Assembly: GCA_039545295.1 (NCBI GenBank)
Contig: BCIK01000030.1
Coordinates: 248,001-312,000 of the forward strand
DNA: 64,000 nucleotides
DNA from: Udeniomyces pyricola
Taxonomy: Eukaryota > Basidiomycota > Tremellomycetes > Cystofilobasidiales > Mrakiaceae
Direction: 5' to 3'
Shown here: positions 35,364 through 44,713 of the stretch, piece by piece
Position numbering within the stretch: the stretch's first letter is position 1
Layout of the letters: each line of letters opens with the position of its first letter
The notes under the pieces: model-generated
Told to the model about the DNA's origin: nothing
What the model saw: the letters and a program-made list of their open reading frames with translations, nothing else
The model's database searches: none
Program-made: the position numbers and the translations under genes

Positions 35364-36851
35364 AGAGGAGTGTAGAAGGGCAGCAAAGATATCAGAGACT
35401 GCGTTCACGTTCGAGGCACGAAGAAGGAAAGGGAAAGGGATCATTCGATCTTGCATGATCGTCGCAAGGACTCACTTTTGGGACCGACGCCTTTGAAACT
35501 TTCCAGGGTTTTCATAGCGTCCTCGTCCGAGAACGAATGAAGGTAATCCAACGTCAAGAGTTTCTCCTCGCTCTCGTCACTCAAGCGGGTGCTAGCCTCA
35601 TGTTCGTCCTTGACCGAAGTCAGATCAGGAACGTCTTCCTGTTTGACTTCCGCTTTCACGCCATCCTTATCCTCCTCCTGCTCTATCTTCTCCATCTCCA
35701 CCATCATCTGAGGAGCAGAAGATGCCTCCACTTTGATTGCTTCCTCCGTCTTGATGGAGGTGTCTTTCGAAGCGTAGCTAGGGTCCGAGGGACCGATGAG
35801 GGGGGTTTGACCGTCGGTAGCAGTGAGACTGTTGTAGTTCTTGTCGCGCACTTGGAGGAGGACGTTTTTGATGACTTTGGCTTTGACATCTATCACACAA
35901 AAAAAAGAGGTTTATATAGGCCTCTATGTCAGTCTTCTTGATTGGAGTGATTTGCTAGGATCCGTAGAAAGAGTGTCAGCGGTGAACTTACTGGCTAATC
36001 CTCCGCATCTGAGGGTTTGTTTGTGTACCAAGGCAGGAACAACCAACAAGAATGGACACAAAACGTACGTCAGTAATCTAGGTACCATCACATACCGAGG
36101 TTCTGGATGAACCCAAATATCTAACCCGTCGCTCACTTAATAGCTTCGGTCAATTCAGCCACCGACGACCGGTGCACTTTCAAGAGGGACACGACGCGTT
36201 TCTGATCGGCGCTGGCTGGACCAAACGTTTCGAGTAACGAGGCATAAGCCCGAGAAGAGTTGTTGTTGGTGGTGTTTTGAGACAGAATCGTACGGACTCT
36301 ATGAGACAAAAAAGAAAAGAGGTGGGTTTCATGAAGGGATATCAAATGAACAAAACAAAAAAAAAATGGACAGAATCAGTACGGCTCTCATTGATTCAAA
36401 GGGACGAGATATGCCCAGGGTGGTTTATGATTTCTTTCAGAAGATCTTACAGGGCATCGAGGACACTCGGAACGGCGCCGCATGCTTCACCGACGCTCCC
36501 GTTGACTTCCTTCTTGACGCCCTCGCCCGGTCGGACAGGCAGGCCGTGCATCGCCGCGAGCTTGTCGGTGACGAGTTGACATTCCTCTGGACTCGGTCGG
36601 ATGTATTCCGGAAAGGGCGATTGAAGATATGCCGCGAATTTAGGGGTTGCTTTCGACGTCGAGGAGGTCGCTTTCTTGGGAGAGCCAGTTGGTTTGGTCG
36701 AGGATGATGAGGAAGCCTTGCGAGGTTTCTTGAGTGGGGGAGGGAGGGAGGGTGCATCTGCCGTGGTGGCCGATGATGACGCGGTCGCTGAGGCTGCTGC
36801 TGGTGTTGCGACCTGGGTCGAGAGGGATCGCTTGGATCGGCGAGGTGACAT
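34186..36851 (-). CDS. HhH-GPD DNA glycosylase/AP lyase (endonuclease III superfamily)
   Basis: Seven exons, 562 codons: 36451-36851, 36137-36298, 35992-36008 (17 nt), 35476-35889, 35192-35300, 34911-34985, 34186-34696. A basic, Ser-rich N-terminus precedes a split HhH-GPD domain: LVRTILSQNTTN, CGGLANVKAKVIKN, FKGVGPKTASCVL and FAVDTHVFRLSKQLGW. Lys331 and Asp349 match the catalytic Lys and Asp of endonuclease III, with the same 18-residue spacing, so base excision with beta-elimination is predicted. About 95 acidic residues are inserted between the VIKN and GVGPK segments. After LIAHGK only three Cys are seen (CRRC and, 14 residues later, C), not the usual four-Cys iron-sulphur loop. The C-terminal tail is acidic. 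An in-frame upstream ATG at 36962 would add a basic, hydrophobic stretch that could target mitochondria. Confidence 0.82.
35325..35362. repeat. poly-G tract (poly-C on the coding strand), 38 nt
   Basis: An uninterrupted run of 38 G. On the minus strand it is C38, inside the glycosylase intron 35301-35475 and upstream of its acceptor, so it takes the place of a polypyrimidine tract. Its length is likely to be unstable. Confidence 0.9.
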
Positions 36852-37701
36852 GGATGAGTGACGTCGAGAGGGATATGTACGCTGGATGGATGAGCTGAGA
36901 TGGGCCAGCTGGCTTTGTACGACTGTTAAGTAGAGACTTCGGATGGGGGTGATGGTGATCATGAACTGTCTAAAAGAAAGAGAGAAGGAGGCGGGACAGG
37001 AAACTGGCGATCGGCAGCGAAGCTGACAGGCATAATCGATCATCATGAATCATCGTACTGTTGCTACCGCAAGACGTCATCATAATATATAGATGGATGA
37101 TCCAGAACGATCTTACCCGACTGAACTGCATGCTGCAATATGGCTCTGAAGAAATGTGTCTAACTTGTGGTTTATGATTTATGATGGCTATGGACTGGGG
37201 AAATCTCTGTATGTATTCAAGGCCCCGTAGTACGTAAGTGTACGTTGGCCAGATGTACGGATTAATGAATTAGACAAATCAAAATCAACAGATCATCATA
37301 TATATGGGTGAGGGAGCTGTGCACAAATTGTGCAGAAGCTGTGCTGTCAGGCGTGCCCTGATCAGTCCCTCTTGCCTTGCTTGCTTTGCCCTCAATCTCC
37401 GGCCTCTCCTCTCTCTCTCCATCGTCGTTCCTTCACGCTCCTCTCGTCCTCCCTTGTCCCGTCTCGCTTCGCCTGCTCCCACCCAACTACTCTCTACGAG
37501 CACTCACTCGCCCTCCTCGGCAAAGACACTCTCTTCTTCTCAAACTAGACAACTCCTGCCCTTCCATCCCCTCGCTTGCTTCCATCGGCGCGTTCTCTTG
37601 GACCACCCCTCTGACTTCCAAACCGAACAACAAAGCAACCCTCCTCTTCCCCTGCCCTTTCTGCCCCGCATTTCCCCTCCTTTGACAATCCTTTGTTCAA
37701 C
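36852..37701. promoter_or_regulatory. divergent promoter, glycosylase / DPBB gene
   Basis: The upstream half (36852-37300) is AT-rich near the centre, with a TATATAT stretch at about 37296. The half next to the DPBB ATG is strongly CT-rich over some 300 bases (37360-37700), a typical leader of a well-expressed fungal secreted protein. No other gene is supported. Confidence 0.5.
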
Positions 37702-39594
37702 ATGATCTTCACTCCTTCCCTCGCTGCATCCGTCGCTCTCCTTTTTCTCCCTACTATGGCCGTTGCCTCGTCATCCAACGGGAACGCCGCCAGAGGAGAG
37801 CATGTCGCCGCGCCTCACAAGCACGCTCGCGCCGCCCGAGCGGTCTCAGGGGTCCTCAGCAAGAAGGCCGAAGAGGCTGCTGCTGCCGCCGCTGCCGTTG
37901 TCGGCGTCTCGGACGCCCCCACCGCCGAGTCCTCTTCTGAGGAAGAGCTCGCCAAGAGGGGAAATACTGGAGGCTCCGGTGCGAGGATGACTTAGTGAGT
38001 TTGGATGGCTTATCAAACATCTACCGGCGGACGTGCTTCACACGAGCCTGGAGAGGAGACCCATAGGCCTTTGCTCGATCCTCTCGTTCTACATCACGAG
38101 GAACAGCGATATTGATTCGCGTCTTGCTTGTATGTACGTGTAGCTACGATACTTCCGTTGGACTGGGCTCGTGCGGAAACTACAGTGAGTAATACGTGTC
38201 GACATCCCTCGCGTCCTGGACTCAACGCCTGTATGCTTTCCTCCGTTCTCTTTCGACGCCAGACTGACTGACTGATCTTGACCCTGGTCTCATCTATCTA
38301 CGCCTCAGACGCGCCCTCGGCCTATACTGTTGCTCTAAACTCTGCTCAACTCGCTCTCTACGGATCTGACTACCCCTCGCCTGCTTGTGGAACGACCATC
38401 ACCATCTCGTACAACGGCAAGACTGCACAGGCCTCGATGTTCGTTCAACCTCCACTATCCTTGTTATTCGACTGTTTCCCCTTTTTCTTCTGTTTCCTTT
38501 CTTTCGTCTTATCTCTCTAGTTGGATGAGCCTGTCAGCCTGACACGGGATGATTTCTACAAGATGCGCCAATAGTTTTACTGACAATACGCTTGGCCATA
38601 TCTGTTACCTTGATGATTGACCCTCTTCTGTTTCTGTCTACTTCCGCTCCATCCCGTCTGTGCATCACACTTGTGCAGCCAAGACGAGTGCCCTACCTGC
38701 CCTTGTATGTTCATGTCCCTCTGATCTGTCCTGTCTGCTCATAGAGGTTCAGTAGTATTCACTGATGTGACGTGCATTCGCTGTTGTTGATCTTTCATAG
38801 GGGGTGGACTCGACCTTTCCCAAGGCTTGTTTGAGCACTTTGCGTCGACCGATGTCGGTGTGTTCTACGCCGACTGGTGGTACGGAGGAGGTGCCGCGGC
38901 AGCCACGACCACTAAGACCACCAAGACCTGGAGTGAGTGCCTGTTGGACTGTCTTTCGCCTGCGATGCCTGAAACTGATTGGTTCCCCCGTCATGCTCGA
39001 CTTTGTGCCTTGTTGTGGTGTTGCGTCGCATCAGCCCCTGAGCCTACCACCACTTGGACCCCTACTACTACCTGGACTCCAGAGCCTACCTCAAGTGTGT
39101 TGTTTTTCGCACTCTTCTCCTCTTGACGATATGTCTCATCCTCTACATGCTAACCGTACGCCCGCTCTCACTTTACAGCGACCCCTACGTCCACTTACAC
39201 CCCTCCCACCACAACCTGGACGCCGACGACGAGCTCTTCTGTCTACACCCCTCCCACCAGCTCCTCTACTTCGGTCTACATTCCTCCTACGTCCTCCGCC
39301 ACCCCTTCGAGCTCGGTTGCTCCCTCCTCGGTGACTTCTGATGTTTCTTCCATCTCGAGCGCTGCTTCCTCCTCATCTTCGTCATCTTCGTCGTCGTCGT
39401 CGTCGTCGTCGTCTTCTTCTTCGTCCTCCTCAGAGTCTTCCTCCTCCTCGGAATCCTCCTCTTCGAGCAGCGGATCGTCTTCGTCGAGTGCCAGTCAGGC
39501 CTCGTCGACGCCCGTTAACAACCTTGCCGATTTCGTGGAGTTGACCAGCATGTTTGGTCAGGTCGTTTGCAACGGTAACCCAGCTTGCGCTTAG
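37702..39594 (+). CDS. secreted double-psi beta-barrel (RlpA/barwin-like) protein
   Basis: Seven exons, 365 codons: 37702-37994, 38144-38184, 38309-38438, 38679-38704 (26 nt), 38801-38932, 39035-39094, 39179-39594. A signal peptide (MIFTPSLAASVALLFLPTMA, cleavage near residue 22) leads into a propeptide with an Ala run and a Lys-Arg at 85-86, a likely Kex2 site. The DPBB domain follows: YYDTSVGLGSCGNYN, YTVALNSAQL, CGTTITISYNGKTA, IQDECPTCPWGGLDLS and VGVFYADWWYGG. It resembles fungal expansin-like / riboflavin-aldehyde-forming-enzyme-like proteins, which are probably wall or matrix binders; catalysis is not proven. Repeats of TTTWTP and YTPPT type and a Ser-only tract follow, probably O-mannosylated, ending in VCNGNPACA. 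I see no clear GPI signal. Confidence 0.82.
39378..39474 (+). repeat. Ser-codon (TCN/TCG) low-complexity tract
   Basis: Coding repeat of TCG/TCT/TCC units giving an almost pure Ser stretch in the tail of the DPBB protein. It is probably a site of dense O-glycosylation and of length variation. Confidence 0.8.
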
Positions 39595-40873
39595 AAAGCA
39601 AGAAAAGAACACATACCATAAAACGCATGGACAACGGAGGAACAACGAGCACGGAGGAAATCTCTCGAAAGGGAAGGAGATAATCAAATTTGAACGGACT
39701 TTCATCCCTTGATCGATCTTCCGCTCTTTCTTCTTTTTCTTCATTTTCCTTTCTTTGTTTCTTTTGTTCCTGTCCTCTGTCTTTCCTATTCTTTGGTCCC
39801 CACTCGTTTCTCGCTTTAGTTTGGGTTTCTCTTGTTCGTACTTCTGCACGCGCTTTTCCTTTCTCTCTCCCTTTTCCCTGTGTGTTCTTTCTTTCTTCCC
39901 GGAACATTTCCCATTATACCTCACATCGGTCGTCAACCATGTGCTTCCTCACCCAATTGCCCTCTCTCTCTATCTCTCTCTGCCCCCTTTTCTTGCCTTC
40001 CCCTTTCTCGTCAGCACCATATTCACTTCCAATCAAACCCTTCGGAGTTTTTTTATTCCTCCGAGACTCCCTTACTGAGTGATAGCTCCGAGTAGCCCTT
40101 TTTTCTCAGGGTTTCTTTTTTCTTTTTTTTTCTACTCTCACTCTCTTTCACCTTCTCTCTGCCAGACATTTCCACCCATCTGAAATTAAATTCCCCCTCC
40201 GGGCTCTATATACAAACCAGTTTTCTCTCCGTTCATCCTGAGATCTCTCTCCCTGAGTCTTAGCAAGCAATGCAGCAAACCATGAGGTACTCTCAGATCT
40301 ATTGTAGTAGTTCGCCCTGGGAAGTTGACTCCCATGCAACAACAACATGCCTGCGACAAGGGGTGGCGCGAAGCCGAATAAGCGATTGAAGGGCCGGGTT
40401 GCGTCGATTTGTCGAAATTGCCTCGATATGTGAACCCTGCGAATTAACCACCAACCACCTTCAACCACCCCATACATCGCCTCGACCCCCTTTCTCTCCT
40501 CTTCCTCGTCCACGCTATCATCTCACGCAAGCCACTGTCAGCTCTTCTACATAGACACAACTTTCTAGATTCCATAAAGCTGCCAATTCTTTCAGTTGAC
40601 CATCCTTGCTCGATTGTTTGACTTCATTTGATTTTTAGTCTACACCCGGTCCTTTAGTTCGATCGACGGTCCTTTAGTTCGATCGACGCTAACCCAATTG
40701 AATCCATCGAAACCGACCCGGACGTCTAGCTCAAAGGGGGGGGGGGGGCGTGCAGGGTATGTGGGGAAGGCTGGTTCCTCAAACGTCGACGCACGCCAAC
40801 AGCACACAAGCATCCCACGACGTCTTCAATCTCAAATTCCTCACCCGTTCGATTTTTCTTTTGCTTTTCCAAG
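39595..40873. other. long convergent 3' intergenic region
   Basis: Between the DPBB (+) and deaminase (-) stops. It is strongly T/C-rich at 39700-40160. It contains an exact 20-bp tandem duplication (40648-40687) and a G run at about 40735-40747. Two ORFs of about 90-120 residues (40148-40513 minus, 40698-40973 plus) lack any domain or homologous look, and I do not call them. A non-coding RNA cannot be excluded. Confidence 0.5.
40648..40687. repeat. exact 20-bp tandem duplication
   Basis: The 20-base unit GGTCCTTTAGTTCGATCGAC occurs twice, back to back and without mismatch (40648-40667 and 40668-40687). Confidence 0.95.
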
Positions 40874-43800
40874 TCAGTTCACCCGCGAGACGATGTCCTC
40901 GACGAAGCGAGCCCAGCGTTTGTCCCAAGCGGCGAGCGAGCGAGCTTTGAGCTCGGGTTCCATGAGGGAGTGATCGATCGATTGACGGGCGAGCACACCG
41001 AGGGAGATAAGGCCGGTCGATTCCGATCCGAGAAGGACCTGATTCAAGACACGAGTTAACAAAGAATAGAAGAGGTAAGGGGGGGTGTTAGGGGATGGGT
41101 GTCAGTGGCACGGGGTCGAACATCGGATAAAGAGCTGAGCAGATAGCAACTGGAGCCCGGAACCTGAGCTATAGGCGACTGTAGCACGGGGGTCTATCGA
41201 AAGGTGATCAAGGGACAGGCCGGAAGGGCATGTTTTTGGTTCAACTGATTCCCAAACGCACTTGGTAGAAATCAAACGTCAATCCGAGGTTCCCAAAGAT
41301 CTGGGGGTCGTCTGACGAGAGCGCAACGGGGACACCGTAGTTGAGCATCGTTTGAAGAGGATGATTGAGGATGGATGGCGTGTATCGCTTCGTGAGGAAC
41401 GTAACGGGGACGAGAGGGTATGAGAGGTAGGTTAGGATGAAATCAACAAGCGAGACTTGAGCATGAGGATCGGAGGGATAAAGGAAAACGATCAGGGGGG
41501 TTGACAAGGGGGAATGACTTACCAAAATTTCGCTGGAGATGGGACAGCACTCGATACAGATCTTGCGGTCGCGCACGAGTTCCATCAAGAGGGGGTGACG
41601 TGAGAGGGAAAATCCATGACCGATCCGCTTGGTTCCCTGAGTGAAGGTCATGGAGGTGCTCAGGATAGTCAGCCAGAAACAAACGTAGAGAGAAGGGGAG
41701 AGATTGAAGAAGGGGACGAGAAAGAACGCAATGCCCTTGGGGAAGATGGAAAGGTGATGTGCAAGATGGGTGCGTACGAGAAGGATGGCGTCAAAGAGGT
41801 TGTGGTCGACTGCGTCCCCATCACCGAGGGTTTCTCCAGCGCTGCAGAGGAAGGTCAGGACGATGTCAACAGAAGATATAGAAGAAGCGAAAGGCTCCCC
41901 CACCCCCAGAACAAAATGCCGCATGATACAACAACTGAAACGCAATTTTCAACATTGCAGTCAGACAGTCAGAAATGGCATGCACGTACTGGAAAATATA
42001 CGGAATATCAACCCCAGCTTCTGCTTGTCGAGTCTGAAACCAGAGAAGTTCTGGGAGGTAGGACGCCAATGACCGAAGGGAATCCTCATGACCTACCAGA
42101 TCGAATCCTACAAGACGCGACCAAGAAGAGACAGAAAGCTCGACGATCAGTTCTTTCCCTCCTCACTAAGAGACTAGAACATGCTCAAGGTTGAACGTGA
42201 AGAGAAGTTGACACAAACCAGCAATGAGATGGGGGAAGCGTTGCTTGAGCGACAGACAGTCTTCCATGGCAAGGCGAAGAGCATCGTTGTCGATGAAGCG
42301 AACCGTCGTATAGATGATCTGGATCCAACAACATTGGCCAACATATCCCATTTAGTGGATGTACACCTCCTGTAGTGAGCAACCCGACGAATTAGACCAT
42401 ACCTTTGCCCCCCAAAACTCTTCGCCTGATTCCTGAGCCTCCTTTTTGGTCTGTTCGACGACCTCATCGTAGATCTTCAGCCAATGCACGTGGCCCAGGG
42501 GAGAGCCATCCTCTGCTACCATTGTCGCATCAAGGAAGTTGACTCGAGTCTCGACGTAAGAGACGCCATCGGCGATGAGAAGTCGGAAGAGCTCTCGGAG
42601 GTATGCGCGAAAGATGGGTTCATAACCGAGGAGACCCTGAGACAAACGAAGAATCAACACATCAGCTGGCTTGAGTGTCACAGTCTTATTCTCATGGTCC
42701 AATCTCGATTCCGTGTATACAAAGTTAACCCATTCGAATGACTGCGTACTCGGCTGACCAAGAACGTCGATCCAAACTTGGCCCAAATTTTGTCGGGGCT
42801 GTCGTACTCTGCATAAGACGCTCCAGGCTCAATCGTGAGGAGCCGCAGGATCTGTTCGTCAAAGACCTCGACGCCCGCCGGATGATGGTCCCGTGCAAGC
42901 GTCAACGGAACGTATGTGTCGTTGACATATGCATCGGAGAAGATGTTCATGGTCGAATTGATGGTGGGAATTGACGTTGGGTTATGGGGGTCATGGATCG
43001 ATGAGGATGACGGCGAAGGGATTGCGAGGAAACTGGGAAGAGAGGATAGGGGCGAGATCGGGAATGGTTCGGTAGGAGAAGTTGGAAGGGGACCAGAGGG
43101 CGAGCTGATGTGCATACAAGGGTGAGATAGGGCGAGCTTAAGAAGAAACGAGGCATCGCACCTAATCACAAAGATGAGATCAAGGGTCAGACAGAGCTGT
43201 AACGTTCGAAGTACGTGTCAAGGAGATACGAGGCATTTATGGTAAATCTCAAGTACATGGCGTCCATATGAGCATGAAGAAGAGCTCCTTTCTGTGAGGT
43301 CGCAGAAAAACATTAACACCAAGTGAGTAAATGTTGACAAAAAGGATTATTCGGCGGAGTCCGGTCCAGGCTGACCCGAGCAAAAGACGCAGCATCGTCG
43401 ATGAGAAATCAAGGCTTACCGGTAGCTTGTGCAGAAGTTTGAACAGCTCTGTTGATTCGATAGTTGCTTTCGATGTCCTAGTATATGCATGAACGGGCGA
43501 CAAAGCGAAAGAATTGTGATGGGGGTGGCCAAGGATCTTGGATGAGCTGGTGTATTGTATATATATATTACCCTCGCCTTAATGCATGATGTCCACACTG
43601 TCTTACTCTGGGGTGCGCATAGACCCAAACGGAGTCTCGGAGAAACTCACAAAAAGTGCATACCGGGGAACAATTCCCTCTCTCCTGCGTCCTTCTCAAC
43701 CTCCCAGACGTCGGCGTTCTCTTGCTTTCTAAGGGCACGTACAATCTCCTCGGCTCGCGCTTCCGAGGGCGAGAGGTTAGCAAGTCGTTGTGCGTCAAAG

Positions 43801-43892
43801 CGTCGAGATTTCTCGCTCGAGATGAGAGCGTCTCGGGCGGCGAGATGGGCGGCGAGAAGGTCGTCGGTAACGGTGAGCGGGGCGGGAGACAT
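40874..43892 (-). CDS. adenosine deaminase, ADGF/CECR1 type
   Basis: Eleven exons, 555 codons: 43651-43892, 43420-43477, 43257-43291, 42750-43161, 42403-42636, 42219-42318, 41990-42107, 41778-41841, 41523-41636, 41262-41387, 40874-41038. The enzyme hydrolyses adenosine or deoxyadenosine to the inosine form. Metal and catalytic motifs are complete: LLHAHMDAM (HxH), FHAGETLGDGDAVDHNLFDA (His and Glu), KRIGHGFSL (His) and VALSSDDP (Asp). The N-terminal helix region (ARDALISSEKSRRFD) and VSYVETRVNF are typical of the ADGF branch. Unlike animal ADGFs there is no signal peptide, so a cytosolic enzyme is likely. A Ser/Pro-rich insertion (about residues 125-195) follows the first motif. The ATG at 43892 is the first Met and gives the expected family length. 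Confidence 0.87.
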
Positions 43893-44713
43893 GCTGTTGA
43901 AGATGATGGTTCACGTTAGGTTGTGACCGTGATATGGTGATTGATCGTATGGCAGCCATTCGGGTGAGAGCGATCACCTCGAGCCGAGATCAGAGCTAAG
44001 GTGACCAGCGTGATTCGCTGGGATCAGTACCTGCAAGGTGACTTGTAACGTTCATGTTATATATATGTAGTACCTACAGTAGCAGTAGTACTGGTCATAG
44101 TACGTGCTGGATATGGTGCGAAAGCTCGTACGAATGACTAACACTCTCGATAGTCTGTCATATTGCATGTTGCCTGATGATGGACAAGAAATGATATAGA
44201 TACCGCGCGTCCCTCAATGGTTCTCGGATCTCTCGCAGGACCCCTATCACGCCCACGCACTGGAGGTCAACGTCCAACCCCTATCGACTGGCCGGCCTGA
44301 CACTACAGTCGATCGCATGTTCGAAGCACTGACCCTTTGACTTGCGTCGTCGTACCTCACGTCAATCCTGCCGCCGATGATTAACCCACTGACCTGCTCG
44401 CAACGTGCAACGGCCATTCTCCGCCTCCAGGCCGCCCAACAATCTTGCTTGCCTCTGCCAGCCCCATCCTTTATCCCTCCCTTTAAGCTTTGCTGCACGA
44501 ACCTGACGCTACTCTTTACCAGAGCCACGAACCCACGACAAACGACTCTTCCCTCACGACCCGCTCAAGCCTCACCACCCGACTGACGACACAGCGTTTC
44601 TTCACTCCAGGCTTCGAACCACTCCTTTCCTTCTCATCGGACTCATCGATACCCAGCATCCACCCTCTGGCCTACCACCATCTTGGCGGCTTTCTTGAAA
44701 ACTACGCGTAGTC
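43893..44713. promoter_or_regulatory. divergent promoter, deaminase / DUF300 gene
   Basis: A shared upstream region of about 820 bp with AT-rich patches near 44060-44110 and a CT-rich leader before 44714. No gene or RNA is recognised in it. Confidence 0.5.

Noticed and set aside
39690..40095. Overlapping T/C-rich plus-strand ORFs after the DPBB stop
   Set aside because: They are Phe/Ser/Leu-only products of a pyrimidine-rich 3' UTR and have no domain.
40148..40513. 121-residue minus-strand ORF in the DPBB/deaminase spacer
   Set aside because: No domain, no signal, and no splice structure like the rest of the window; likely chance.
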